The notes beneath the pieces were generated by a model that made no database searches, was not told the DNA's origin, and saw nothing but the letters and a program-made list of their open reading frames with translations. This document shows positions 28,496-37,432 of a stretch of 64,000 nt of DNA, one piece after another. Position 1 is the stretch's first letter, and every line of letters begins with the position of its first letter. Made by a program: the position numbers and the translations under genes. Source of the stretch: Streptomyces durocortorensis (GTDB lineage: Bacteria > Actinomycetota > Actinomycetes > Streptomycetales > Streptomycetaceae); the NCBI RefSeq assembly GCF_031760065.1, contig NZ_CP134500.1, positions 558,001 through 622,000 of the forward strand. The letters are read 5' to 3'.

Positions 28496-29233
28496 TCAAT
28501 GGGCCGCGAGCCCGTGCTCGCGGAACTGACCCCGTACCCGGTCCACCAGCGCCGGGTCGGGAATCGGCGTTCCGCGCAGAGGAAAAGGGACGCCCAGTGC
28601 GTCGTACTTGGTGGTGCCGAGCTTGTGGAACGGCAGGACGTCGACCCGCTCCACGCAGCCCAGACCGGAGAGGAACGCGGCAAGCCCGTCGACGGCGGAT
28701 GCGTCGTCGGTCCAGCCGGGCACCAGGACGTACCTGATCCACACACGCTTGCCCAGCCGATCGAGGCGGTTCACGAAGCTGAGGGTGGGGGCGAGTGCGC
28801 CGCCGGTCAGCTTCTTGTAGGTGGTGGTGTCGAACGACTTGACGTCGAGGAGCACCAGGTCGGTGTCGGCGAGGAGCTCGTCCGGGGCCCGGGCCCCCAG
28901 GAGTCCGGAGGTGTCGAGGGCCGTGTGCAGACCGGCCTCCTTGCAGCGGCGCAGGAGCGTCCCGGTAAAGGCCGGCTGGAGCAGGGGTTCACCGCCGGTG
29001 ACGGTGAACCCGCCCCCGGCCGTGGTGATGAAGCCCCGGTACGTGCCGATCTCCGCCATCACCTCGTCGACGGTGGCCTCCCGTCCGTCGCGCATGTGCC
29101 AGGTGTCGGGATTGGCGCAGTAGAGGCAGCGCAGCGGGCAGCCGCTCACGAAGAGCACGAACCGGGTCCCGGGACCGTCCACGCCGGTGGACAGGTCCCA
29201 GGAGTGGATCCGGCCTGTCGTCCTGGTGCTCAC
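28496..29233 (-). CDS. pflA: pyruvate formate-lyase activating enzyme
   Basis: Radical-SAM enzyme, 245 residues, that makes the glycyl radical on PflB. The iron-sulphur motif is C-x3-C-x2-C (CPLRCLYC, residues about 32-39); the SAM-binding GGE motif is in VTGGEPLLQ. The GTG start overlaps the pflB stop (GTGA), so the two are coupled. The length equals E. coli PflA. The enzyme needs strongly reducing, oxygen-poor conditions, which fits the hypoxia context. Confidence 0.93.
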   Translation of the reverse strand: MSTRTTGRIHSWDLSTGVDGPGTRFVLFVSGCPLRCLYCANPDTWHMRDGREATVDEVMAEIGTYRGFITTAGGGFTVTGGEPLLQPAFTGTLLRRCKEAGLHTALDTSGLLGARAPDELLADTDLVLLDVKSFDTTTYKKLTGGALAPTLSFVNRLDRLGKRVWIRYVLVPGWTDDASAVDGLAAFLSGLGCVERVDVLPFHKLGTTKYDALGVPFPLRGTPIPDPALVDRVRGQFREHGLAAH

Positions 29234-31488
29234 CGTGCTCCGTGGAAGGTGCGGCTGATCACGTCGAGCTGCTGCTCGCGGGTCAGACGGACGAAGTTCA
29301 CCGCGTAGCCGGAGACCCTGATGGTCAGCTCGGGGTACTTCTCCGGGTGCTCCATGGCGTCCTCCAGCACGGCCCGGCTCAGCACGTTGACGTTCATGTG
29401 GAAGCCGCCCGCGGATACGTAGGCGTCGAGGATGCCGACCAGGTGACCGGCGCGTTCCCCGGGGACGTGCCCCAGTCCCTCCGGGGTGATCGTGGTGGTC
29501 AGGGAGATGCCGTCCCGTGCGGCGTCGTAGGGCAGTTTGGCCACCGAGAGGGCGGAGGCGGCCACGCCGTGCTTGTCGCGGCCGTTCATCGGGTTGGCGC
29601 CGGGAGCGAAGGGTTGTCCGGCGCGCCGGCCGTCAGGGGTGTTACCGGTGTGCTTGCCGTACACGACGTTGGAGGTGATGGTCAGCACGGACTGGGTGTG
29701 CTCCGCGTCGCGGTAGGCGGGGTGCTCACGCACCTTCGCCATGAACGACTCCACCAGGTCGACGGCGATGCCGTCGGCACGGTCGTCGTTGTTGCCGTAC
29801 ACCGGGAACTCCCCCTCGGTCCGGAAGTCCACGGCCAGCCCCGTCCGGTCGCGGAAGACCTTGACACGCGCGTGCTTGACAGCGGACAGGCTGTCCACGG
29901 CGACGGACAGGCCGGCGATGCCGCAGGCCATGAAGCGGTGGACGGGGTAGTCGTGCAGCGCCATCTCGATGCGCTCGTAGGCGTACTTGTCGTGCATGTA
30001 ATGGATGACGTTGAGCGCGTCGACGTACGTCTGCGCGAGCCAGTCCAGCACGCGGTCGTACGCGGCCGACAGCTCGTCGTAGTCGAGGTACTCACCGGTC
30101 AGGGGCGGCATCGCGGGGGCGATCTGATCTCCGGTCATCTCGTCCTGGCCGCCGTTGACGGCGTACAGCAGTGCCTTGGCGAGGTTGACGCGGGCTCCGA
30201 AGAACTGCATCTGCCTGCCCACCGCCATGGCGGAGACGCAGCAGGCGATCGCGGTGTCGTCGCCGGTGCGTGTCCGCATCAGGTCGTCCGACTCGTACTG
30301 GACGGCGCTGGTGTCGATGGACACCTGGGCGCAGAACTTCTTGAAGCCGTCCGGAAGTCGCGAGGACCACAGCACGGTCAGATTCGGTTCCGGGGCGGGG
30401 CCGAGGTTGTACAGGGTCTGCAGGAAGCGGAAGGAGGTGCGGGTGACCAGCGGGCGGCCGTCGGCACCGATGCCGCCGATGGACTCCGTCACCCAGGTCG
30501 GGTCGCCGGAGAACAGCGCGTCGTACTCGGGGGTGCGCAGGAAGCGGACGATGCGGAGCTTGATGACGAAGTCGTCGATCAGTTCCTGGGCACGCGTCTC
30601 GTCGAGGAGTCCGCCGTCCAGATCGCGCTGCAGGTAGACGTCCAGGAAGGTGGAGGTCCGGCCGAGCGACATCGCAGCGCCGTTCTGCTCCTTCACAGCG
30701 GCCAGGTAGCCGAGGTAGAGCCACTGCACGGCCTCGTGCGCGGTAGCCGCGGGACGGCTGACGTCACAGCCGTACGTCGCGGCCATCGCCGTCAGCTCGC
30801 CCAGCGCCCGGGCCTGTTCGGCCAGTTCCTCCCGGTCGCGGATGACGTCCGCGGTGGACGGCCTGCCGTCGAGGCCGGCGCGTTCGGCGCGCTTGGCCTC
30901 GATGAGCCGGTCGGTGCCGTAGAGGGCGACGCGCCGGTAGTCGCCGATGATCCGGCCGCGACCGTAGGCGTCCGGGAGTCCGGTGATGATGCCGACCCTG
31001 CGGGCGGCGCGCATCGCCGGGGTGTAGGCGTCGAACACGCCGGCGTTGTGGGTCTTGCGGTACGTGTCGAACACCCGCGTCACGAACGGGTCGGGCTCGT
31101 AGCCGTACGCCTTCAGCCCGTTCTCCACCATGCGCAGGCCGCCGTTGGGCATGATCGCCCGCTTCAGCGGCGCGTCGGTCTGCAGGCCGACGATCAGCTC
31201 ACGGTCACGGTCGATCCAGCCGGGGGCGTGCGAGGTGATGGTGGAGGGGGTGGTGGTGTCCACGTCGAGGATGCCCTTGCGCCGCTCCTCGGGGAACAGC
31301 GCGCTGACCGTCTCCCATACCGCCCGCGTGCGGCCCGTGGCACCGGTCAGGAAGGAAGCGTCGCCCTCGTAGGGCGTGTAGTTGGCCTGGATGAAGTCAC
31401 GCACGTCGATACGCGCACGCCACCCGTTCCCTGTGAACTGTCGCCAGGCGTCGGCGGTCCGGGGGGCGGCTGTCACCGTCGCGGTCAT
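29230..31488 (-). CDS. pflB: formate C-acetyltransferase (pyruvate formate-lyase)
   Basis: Cleaves pyruvate plus CoA into acetyl-CoA and formate without oxygen. 752 residues. The catalytic cysteine pair is C416-C417 ([10 protein letters not shown]), and the radical-bearing glycine is G727 in RVSGYAVNF. Both key sites are intact and the length is normal for true PFL, not a diol dehydratase. The next gene, pflA, is coupled by a GTGA overlap. Together with AdhE it completes an acetyl-CoA to ethanol fermentation route. Paired boxes lie 77-112 bp upstream. Confidence 0.95.
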   Translation of the reverse strand: MTATVTAAPRTADAWRQFTGNGWRARIDVRDFIQANYTPYEGDASFLTGATGRTRAVWETVSALFPEERRKGILDVDTTTPSTITSHAPGWIDRDRELIVGLQTDAPLKRAIMPNGGLRMVENGLKAYGYEPDPFVTRVFDTYRKTHNAGVFDAYTPAMRAARRVGIITGLPDAYGRGRIIGDYRRVALYGTDRLIEAKRAERAGLDGRPSTADVIRDREELAEQARALGELTAMAATYGCDVSRPAATAHEAVQWLYLGYLAAVKEQNGAAMSLGRTSTFLDVYLQRDLDGGLLDETRAQELIDDFVIKLRIVRFLRTPEYDALFSGDPTWVTESIGGIGADGRPLVTRTSFRFLQTLYNLGPAPEPNLTVLWSSRLPDGFKKFCAQVSIDTSAVQYESDDLMRTRTGDDTAIACCVSAMAVGRQMQFFGARVNLAKALLYAVNGGQDEMTGDQIAPAMPPLTGEYLDYDELSAAYDRVLDWLAQTYVDALNVIHYMHDKYAYERIEMALHDYPVHRFMACGIAGLSVAVDSLSAVKHARVKVFRDRTGLAVDFRTEGEFPVYGNNDDRADGIAVDLVESFMAKVREHPAYRDAEHTQSVLTITSNVVYGKHTGNTPDGRRAGQPFAPGANPMNGRDKHGVAASALSVAKLPYDAARDGISLTTTITPEGLGHVPGERAGHLVGILDAYVSAGGFHMNVNVLSRAVLEDAMEHPEKYPELTIRVSGYAVNFVRLTREQQLDVISRTFHGAR

Positions 31489-31564
31489 CGCAGGTCCTCT
31501 CGTCGGACGGTCTCGTCACTGCCGATACTCGTCGTGCGGGCAGGCGGCGAGGAGTGCCGGTCAG

Positions 31565-31600
31565 GGCACCGACGGATCCCGTGCGGCCCCGACCGGCGGG
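31565..31600. promoter_or_regulatory. paired DevR/OsdR-like boxes (pflBA)
   Basis: GGCACCGACGGATCCC (31565-31580) and GGCCCCGACCGGCGGG (31585-31600), 20 bp apart start to start. They lie in the 426-bp divergent region between pflB and the nitroreductase gene and could serve both. No gene is seen in that interval. Confidence 0.5.
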
Positions 31601-31914
31601 ACCTTCGGCCTCCCACGGACAGATGCCTCGGCGCGTCGGTCGGTGGAAGTCTTCGCTCCGGAGCCGAATGGGCTTCCAGCGCCTGTGCCCCCGCATCGCC
31701 CGCCACCGGCGTGTTCGGCCGGGGGCCGTGGACGTCGCGCGTCGGCGGCAGCCGCTGTTCCGATGGCCCAGAGCCACGCGCTCTCGTGAGGTGGACACCG
31801 GAGTGGGCCCGCAGGGTGCGGAGCGGCCATGGCGGTGATGTGCTGTGTCCACCGGTCCGCTCACTGGGTACCCGGTAAGTGGAGGCCGCGTTCCGGTCCG
31901 AGAGAGGAGGAGGC

Positions 31915-32907
31915 GTGGCATTGCGACATGTCGATGAGGAAACAGTGGTCGCCTTGGTGGCCGCGGCCACGGCGGCGCCCTCCATGCACAACGCGCAGCC
32001 GTGGCGCTTCCGCTTCCTGACCGGCGAGAGCCTCCTGCTGCTGTACGCCGATGACGAGCGGGCCATGCCGCGCTCCGATCCCGGTGACCGGGCGCTGCAC
32101 ATCGGCTGTGGGGCTGCGCTGTTCAATCTGCGTGTCGCCGCCGCGCACGCGGGCCTCGCCCCGGACGTCCGGCTGCTGCCCGAGCCGCAGGACCCACTGC
32201 TGCTCGCCGCCGTCCATCTGGCCGAGCAGGCCGGGCGCGAGCGGGACGATGCCCTGGCGCGGCTGCACCCGGGGATCCGGCAGCGGCACACCAGCCGTCA
32301 CCCCTTCGCGGAGACGGACATTCCCGAAGAGGTACGGAGCATGCTGCAGGACGCCGCCGCGCGCGAGTCCGCAGCTCTGCACTTCCCCGCTCCCTGGCAC
32401 GCCGAGACGGTGCTCGACCTGGTTCGCGACGCGGAGAGCCGGGACGCCATGGACCCCGGTGCCCGCGAGGACCTCATCCGCTGGACGCGGCTCGGTCCGG
32501 AAGCGGACACGGCCGTCGACGGCGTCCCCGAGTACGCCTTCGGGCCCCGCAAACGGGACGGCAGAGCCCCCGTACGGGACTTCGCCGGACGTCGGCCGGT
32601 GGCCGACCGTGGCAGCACCACCTTCGAGTTCGCCCCGCACCTGGCCTTGCTGAGCACCTCCGGTGACGGCCCTGAGGACTGGTTGCACGCCGGGCAGGCA
32701 CTGGAACGGGTACTGCTGGAGGCCACCCTGGCCGAGCTGGCGACCTCTCTGACCTCCCACGCGCTGGAGACCGCGGAGCTGCGGCTGCTGGTACGCGACC
32801 CGGGATCGGGCTTGGGGCAAGTGCAGATGGTGCTGCGTATCGGCTACGGCCCGAGAGGCCCGGCCACTCCTCGCCGACCGGTGAAGGACGTTCTGCACAT
32901 CATGTGA
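31915..32907 (+). CDS. Acg-family nitroreductase-like flavoprotein
   Basis: 330 residues from GTG 31915, chosen because GAGAGGAGGAGG ends just before it. It is a tandem nitroreductase-type fold of the Acg (Rv2032) family: AAATAAPSMHNAQPWRFRF at the start, RQRHTSRHPF in the middle and the second half-fold at 210-320. In mycobacteria the family is DosR-induced and appears to sequester FMN rather than reduce nitro compounds. It is divergent from pflBA. A dead paralogue lies at 34.4-35.2 kb. Confidence 0.85.
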   Translation: MALRHVDEETVVALVAAATAAPSMHNAQPWRFRFLTGESLLLLYADDERAMPRSDPGDRALHIGCGAALFNLRVAAAHAGLAPDVRLLPEPQDPLLLAAVHLAEQAGRERDDALARLHPGIRQRHTSRHPFAETDIPEEVRSMLQDAAARESAALHFPAPWHAETVLDLVRDAESRDAMDPGAREDLIRWTRLGPEADTAVDGVPEYAFGPRKRDGRAPVRDFAGRRPVADRGSTTFEFAPHLALLSTSGDGPEDWLHAGQALERVLLEATLAELATSLTSHALETAELRLLVRDPGSGLGQVQMVLRIGYGPRGPATPRRPVKDVLHIM

Positions 32908-33068
32908 CCGGGCCTCGCTGGCATGTGAGGTCTTCCGCGCATCAGGCGCCCGCGGACGTCACGGCCAACCGGGCGAGGACGCACGGCCCGTTCCGGACGA
33001 GGGGCCGCAGGGTCTCCGCGCTCGCGCGACCCGGCCGGCGGGTCCGTCGCGCGACTCCAGTACGCCCC

Positions 33069-33106
33069 CGAGCCGGTTGGCCCCACAGGGAAGGCCGATC
33101 GGCCCG
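33069..33106. promoter_or_regulatory. two DevR/OsdR-like boxes (flavohaemoprotein)
   Basis: CGAGCCGGTTGGCCCC (33069-33084) and AAGGCCGATCGGCCCG (33091-33106), 22 bp apart start to start. They lie 72-109 bp upstream of the hmp start. Confidence 0.5.
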
Positions 33107-33177
33107 TCTGGCCCGGCACCAGGACCGCCAGGATGGTGAGCACAGTTCCCCTGCACACCACCTTGTCGAGGAGACCC

Positions 33178-34383
33178 ATGCTTTCGCCCGATTCGGCCGC
33201 CGTCGTCCGCGCAACCCTGCCCGCCGTCGGCGGGGCTCTGGACGAGATCACGGCTCGGTTCTACGGCACCATGTTCGCCGAGCAGCCCGAACTGCTGGAC
33301 GGGCTGTTCAACCGCGGCAACCAGGCCAGCGGTGGTCAGCGCCGTGCTCTCGCCGGTTCCATCGCCGCCTTCGCGCAGGCGCTGCTCGCCGATCCCGAGA
33401 CCAGGCCGGACGCGCTGCTTTCCCGGATCGCCCACAAGCATGCCGCGCTCGGTGTGACCGAGGACCAGTACACGATCGTCCACAAGTACCTCTTCCATGC
33501 CATCGCGGAGGTGCTCGGCGAAGCGGTCACGCCGCAGGTGGCCGCCGCTTGGGACGAGGTGTACTGGCTCATGGCCGGCGCCCTGATCGCCCAGGAGGCC
33601 CGTCTCCATCAGGAGGCGCAGATCGACCCCCGTCACCCCTGGCGGCGGTGGACGGTGGTGGAACGGCGCGAGGAGACCCCCGACGTGGTCTCCTTCCTGC
33701 TGCGCCCGGCCGACGAGGATCCCGTGCCGCCCGCCCGCGCCGGCCAGTACGTCAGCGTCAGGGTGCGGATGCCCGACGGCATACACCAGGTGCGCCAGTA
33801 CAGCCTGTCGGGCGCCCCCGGCGACCAGCTGCGCCGGGTCACCGTGAAACGGGTGGCGAGCCTGTCCGACGCGCCCGAGGGCGAGGTGTCCAACCAGTTG
33901 CACCGCACCGTCGAGGCCGGTGACGAACTCACCCTGTCCGCTCCGTTCGGCGATGTGGTCCTCGACGACGCAGACAACCCTCTGCTGCTGATCTCGGCCG
34001 GTATCGGCTGCACCCCGATGGTCGGCATGCTCGAACACCTCGCGGCGACCGGAGCCACCCGCCCGGTCACGGTGCTGCACGCCGATCGCTCTCCGGCAGA
34101 CCATGCCTTGCTCCCGGACATCCACCGCCTGGTCGGCAGCCTGCCCGCCGCCCGGGCAGAGTTCTGGTACGAGCAGAACGCCGCTGCCGAGCCCGGCGCC
34201 CACTCCGGTCTGATGGATCTCAAAGGGCTGAACCTGTCCGCCGACACCGATGTCTACCTTTGCGGCTCACTGCCCTTCATGCGGGCCGTCAGGGCACAGC
34301 TGATCCAGTCGGGCGTCCCGGCGCGCCACATCCGCTACGAGGTCTTCGGCCCCGACCTGTGGCTGGCCCACACGGAAGCCTGA
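33178..34383 (+). CDS. hmp: flavohaemoprotein (NO dioxygenase)
   Basis: 401 residues. The globin domain (1-140) has B10 Tyr29, E7-region Gln54 and the proximal haem His in RIAHKHAALG (H88). The FAD domain spans about 150-255 (RQYSLSGAP), and the NAD-binding domain about 265-400 (ISAGIGCTPM, YLCGSLPFM, YEVFGPDLW). It oxidises NO to nitrate using O2 and NAD(P)H. ATG 33178 follows GAGGAGA; an earlier in-frame start would add 15 residues not seen in the family. It protects the haem and Fe-S enzymes of the island from NO. Confidence 0.93.
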   Translation: MLSPDSAAVVRATLPAVGGALDEITARFYGTMFAEQPELLDGLFNRGNQASGGQRRALAGSIAAFAQALLADPETRPDALLSRIAHKHAALGVTEDQYTIVHKYLFHAIAEVLGEAVTPQVAAAWDEVYWLMAGALIAQEARLHQEAQIDPRHPWRRWTVVERREETPDVVSFLLRPADEDPVPPARAGQYVSVRVRMPDGIHQVRQYSLSGAPGDQLRRVTVKRVASLSDAPEGEVSNQLHRTVEAGDELTLSAPFGDVVLDDADNPLLLISAGIGCTPMVGMLEHLAATGATRPVTVLHADRSPADHALLPDIHRLVGSLPAARAEFWYEQNAAAEPGAHSGLMDLKGLNLSADTDVYLCGSLPFMRAVRAQLIQSGVPARHIRYEVFGPDLWLAHTEA

Positions 34384-34424
34384 GCGCAGGCGGCGCGGGG
34401 GCCGTGGGGCCGACGATCTGATCA

Positions 34425-35199
34425 GCGACGGAGGCTGTACGAGCTACTGCTGCCCGCCGCGGACGATCCCGACCTGCTCGCCTCGTGCACCTGGCCGCGG
34501 GCGGCGAGGACGGGCCCCCGGCCTTGCGGCCACTGTACGAGGCCGTCGAATGGCGTCACAGCAGCCGGATGCCCTTCACCGGCCGCCCCGTGCCTGAAGC
34601 GATCGTGACGGGAGATGATCACTGCGGCGCACACGCAGGGCGCACGTCTTGAGGTCCCCGACATCGTAAGGACCAGGCGTCTGCTGCGGTTGACCCAGAC
34701 GGGCGAGGTCCGCAACGCATCCCACCCCGGCCGCACTGCGGAGGCACACCGCTGGCTCACCGTCCCAGGAACCGACTCCGGGTACGGCATCCCCGTCACC
34801 GCGGTGGGAGCCCTGGACGCGTCCGGCCGGATACCGATGCGGGACTTCACCGGTCAGCTACCCGTGCCGCACCTTCCCGCCCTGCACTTCGAACGCCACG
34901 CGCAGGTAGCACTGTTGTGGACGGCCCGGGACCGGCACAAGGACTGGCTGAGGGCGGGCCAAGCGCTGCAACACGTGCTGCTCACGGCGACCTCGTACGG
35001 GCTACGCACCTCCATGCCGCACCAGGCGATGGAATGGAAGGATCTGCGGGCGGCGGTGAACGGTTCGCAGCAGCGGTGCCCGCGGTTGCTGATCCGGTTC
35101 GGGTACGAGCCCGAGGGCAGCCGCACCCCGCGCGCGGCCGCGTACGCCGCAACGCCCGGGAAGGCAGCCTCCGGTAGGAGGGCCGCCCCGCCCGGTTGA
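34425..35199 (+). pseudogene. degenerate Acg-family nitroreductase
   Basis: The C-terminal two-thirds is open (34615-35199) and matches the intact neighbour: RTRRLLRLTQTGEVRN, PMRDFTGQLPVPHLP and DWLRAGQALQHVLLTAT. Before it, pieces in two other frames match the family middle (LLPAADDPDLLA, ALRPLYEAVEWRHSSRMPF, TGRPVPEAIV). The N-terminal FMN-binding third is gone and at least two frameshifts are present. A shortened protein from 34615 is conceivable but would lack the first half-fold. Confidence 0.7.
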
Positions 35200-35258
35200 C
35201 CGTGTCCGGTCAGCTATGCAGACCGGACAGGCATGCGGAAACGCCCGCGGCTTCCGCC

Positions 35259-35681
35259 TCAGCCGGCGGTGCGCGTATCTGCGATCTCGCGTCCCGTGAC
35301 CAACTCGGAGTCGATGCGCACGAAGACACCGTCGCGTACGGGCATCCAGGAATGCGGGCCGGACTGCGAGAGCCGTTCGTGCTCGGCGGGCTCGGCCACC
35401 ACGCCGGCCCGACCGGTGACGACCACGCTCCAGCCCGACCGGGTCGCCGCGCTGAACTCGTCCGCCTCGAAAGCGACCACGGCACCATCAATGGCCTGCA
35501 CGAGGTCGGAGACCGCCGAGGTGTACAGCAGAACGGAGTCGTCCTCGTCCAGGAAGAAGTTGACCGGGAGGACCGCGGGCAGCGCCTGCCGGGTGTACAC
35601 GACCCGGCCGAGCGGCACTTCGGCCAGCAGACGAAGGCATTCCAGCCGGTCGAGAATGCGGATGGCGTCGTTCTCGAGCAT
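35259..35681 (-). CDS. pyridoxamine 5'-phosphate oxidase-fold protein
   Basis: 140 residues from ATG 35681 (GGAGAATGG upstream). It is a split-barrel flavin-binding fold: CLRLLAEVPLGRVVYTRQAL, PAVLPVNFFLD, VVAFEADEFSAATRSGWSVV. The family covers many FMN- or F420-binding proteins; in mycobacteria related small proteins belong to the DosR regulon. The substrate cannot be read from the sequence. A near-perfect regulatory box lies 35 bp upstream. Confidence 0.8.
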   Translation of the reverse strand: MLENDAIRILDRLECLRLLAEVPLGRVVYTRQALPAVLPVNFFLDEDDSVLLYTSAVSDLVQAIDGAVVAFEADEFSAATRSGWSVVVTGRAGVVAEPAEHERLSQSGPHSWMPVRDGVFVRIDSELVTGREIADTRTAG

Positions 35682-35716
35682 CCCGCCATTCTCCGCGTCG
35701 CGGTGTGACACCGGGT

Positions 35717-35732
35717 AGGGCCGGTCGGCCCC
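35717..35732. promoter_or_regulatory. DevR/OsdR-like box (PPOX-fold gene)
   Basis: AGGGCCGGTCGGCCCC, identical to the box in front of the response-regulator gene, 35 bp upstream of the start codon. Confidence 0.6.
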
Positions 35733-35774
35733 TTCTGCGGATCCCGGCAGCGGACGGCCGCATCCGCCGCTCCG

Positions 35775-35990
35775 ACCGAGTCCTGTGGGCAATCCGGGGC
35801 GCGGGCCTGGCTGATGCTGGCCCTGGTCACCGTCGGCTTCGCCGTCAACCTCTGGGCCTTGGCGCTGCTCAGCCCGCTCGGCCCTCGGTTCAAGAACAGG
35901 CTCGACCTGTCATCGTTCGAGCAGTCGCTGCTGGTGGCGGTGCCGGTCGCCGTCGGTTCTCCGGGCCGGATCCCGGTCGGCGCACTGACC
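35775..35990 (+). pseudogene. N-terminal fragment of a NarK-type nitrate/nitrite transporter
   Basis: LALVTVGFAVNLWALALLSP, then LGPRFKNRLDLSSFEQSLLV and GSPGRIPVGALT, is the first two helices and the loop of NarK-like MFS proteins. At GALT the expected DRFGGR continuation is replaced by unrelated sequence. Only about 70 residues remain. It suggests a lost nitrate-respiration module; NarGHJI genes are not in the window. Confidence 0.65.
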
Positions 35991-36561
35991 TTGTGGGCGC
36001 CCCGCGGGTCCGGGCGCTCGGCGAGATCGTCGCCGAGCGCCTCCTTGCCGGTGCCGCCTCCAGGCGGATACCCGACACTCAGCCGCTTCTCCCCACGGCC
36101 GGACTGGAATGCGTCTCCCGCTCGCCGTTCCGGGCGCCGAAGGCACGCCCGGAAGCCGGGCGTGCCGCCCCGGAGGGGACCGAGGGGAGCGGACACCAGC
36201 CGGGGCGCGGGGCTCATCGGCCCTGTGGCCAGGGCCGGGTCGCCCTCCCCACCGGGACCGGCCGCCCCTGGTACGTGACTGCGGAGCACGGCAGTCTTGA
36301 CCTGTGGCGGCACGGTCACGGGCAGCTGAGCACCGGATCGCCCGGCACCTCGGTGCCCGTGAGACCTTCGCCCCCATGCGAGCGCGCCGCGACCGCTGCC
36401 GAACGGAGTCACCACGGCGGCACCTGTCTGACGAACGCGCGGTCCCCGTGGCGGGACGGCTTGCAGAAACGGGTGTCACGCGGCGCCTGCCAGGTGTGGC
36501 GGGGCGCCGGAGTCTGACATCGGTTCCGGCTCTCTTCGCCCATGCTCGTGAAGGAGGATTG
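35991..36561. other. gene-free stretch after the narK remnant
   Basis: About 570 bases without a recognisable gene. It contains two 16-bp boxes, GGGGCTCATCGGCCCT (36209-36224) and AGGGCCGGGTCGCCCT (36231-36246), 22 bp apart. They lie 316-353 bp upstream of the CBS-BON gene, so either a long leader exists or they served a deleted gene. Confidence 0.4.
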
Positions 36562-37212
36562 ATGGTGGCCCCTCGCACTGTCGGTGAGGTCATGACACGG
36601 GACGTCGTGCAGGTCGGCCCGACGACACCGTTCAAGGAGGTCGTGCGACTGCTCGACCACCACCGGATCAGCGGACTGCCGGTGGTCGACACCGACGACA
36701 AGGTCCTCGGTGTCCTCTCCGGAAGCGACCTGGTACGCGCCCAGGCGTACCGGGAAGGCTCCGCCCCGCCCCTGGCCGTGAACGCACAGGACATGATGTC
36801 CAGCCCGGCCATCACCGTGCACCCGGAGCAGTCCGTACCTGACGCCGCCCGGCTCATGGAGCGCCGCGGTGTCCAGCGGCTGCCCGTGGTGGACGAGGCC
36901 GACCGCCTGATCGGCATCGCCACCCGCCGCGACCTTCTCCGGGTCTTCCTGCGTGCGGACGAGGACATCCGCCGAGAGGTGGCCGAGGAGATCATCGGAG
37001 CCACAGAGGCGCTGCCGTCCGACGCGGTCCTCGTCTCTGTTAGCGACGGTGTCATCACTCTCGAGGGCCGGGTGGAACTGCGTTCCCGGGTACCGGAGAT
37101 CGTTTACGCCGCCTGGCGCCTCGAAGGTGTGGTCGGCGTGGTGAACGGTCTGGGCTTCCGCGTCGACGACTGTGCGGAACCGGCCGGCCCCGCTCGCGTC
37201 GGGAGCGGATGA
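36562..37212 (+). CDS. CBS-pair and BON domain protein
   Basis: 216 residues from ATG 36562 (AAGGAGGA upstream). Two CBS domains (about 5-62 and 75-130) are each marked by VGEVMT- and MSSPAITV-type starts and LPVVD. A BON domain follows (about 140-205; DAVLVSVSDGVITLEGRVEL). CBS pairs bind adenine nucleotides and BON domains contact phospholipid or partner proteins. Similar proteins (hypoxic response protein 1 type) are DosR-regulated in mycobacteria. It may sense energy charge. Confidence 0.85.
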   Translation: MVAPRTVGEVMTRDVVQVGPTTPFKEVVRLLDHHRISGLPVVDTDDKVLGVLSGSDLVRAQAYREGSAPPLAVNAQDMMSSPAITVHPEQSVPDAARLMERRGVQRLPVVDEADRLIGIATRRDLLRVFLRADEDIRREVAEEIIGATEALPSDAVLVSVSDGVITLEGRVELRSRVPEIVYAAWRLEGVVGVVNGLGFRVDDCAEPAGPARVGSG

Positions 37213-37251
37213 GCCAGCGGCGAACGGCCTCGCGCGGCGGCTCGGGCTACC

Positions 37252-37267
37252 TGGGCCGACGGTCCCT
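37252..37267. promoter_or_regulatory. DevR/OsdR-like box (adhE)
   Basis: TGGGCCGACGGTCCCT, 166 bp upstream of adhE. A weak second match lies at 37275-37290. Confidence 0.5.
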
Positions 37268-37432
37268 ACCGAGGCGGGCCGGACGGCGTCGACGAAGGCC
37301 CTCCGGGGTCCTCCCGCAGCAGTCGGCACCAAAGGACAGTGAGGGCTAAGAGCGGGGCGGTTCACCGTCGCACTGCTTCTGGCCGGCACCGCCGTACACC
37401 ACGGCGGCCCCTGACAACGGAGGCACACCACC

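Noticed and set aside
31804..31819. TGGGCCCGCAGGGTGC as a box for the nitroreductase gene
   Set aside because: Only the left arm fits the pattern; too weak to list.
29242..31878. 878-codon open frame on the plus strand opposite pflB
   Set aside because: Antisense frame caused by high GC at third codon positions; Gly/Val/His-rich with no domain, while pflB is certain.
31879..31914. Upstream in-frame start for the nitroreductase gene
   Set aside because: A very strong purine-rich ribosome site sits between it and GTG 31915, which also matches the family N-terminus.
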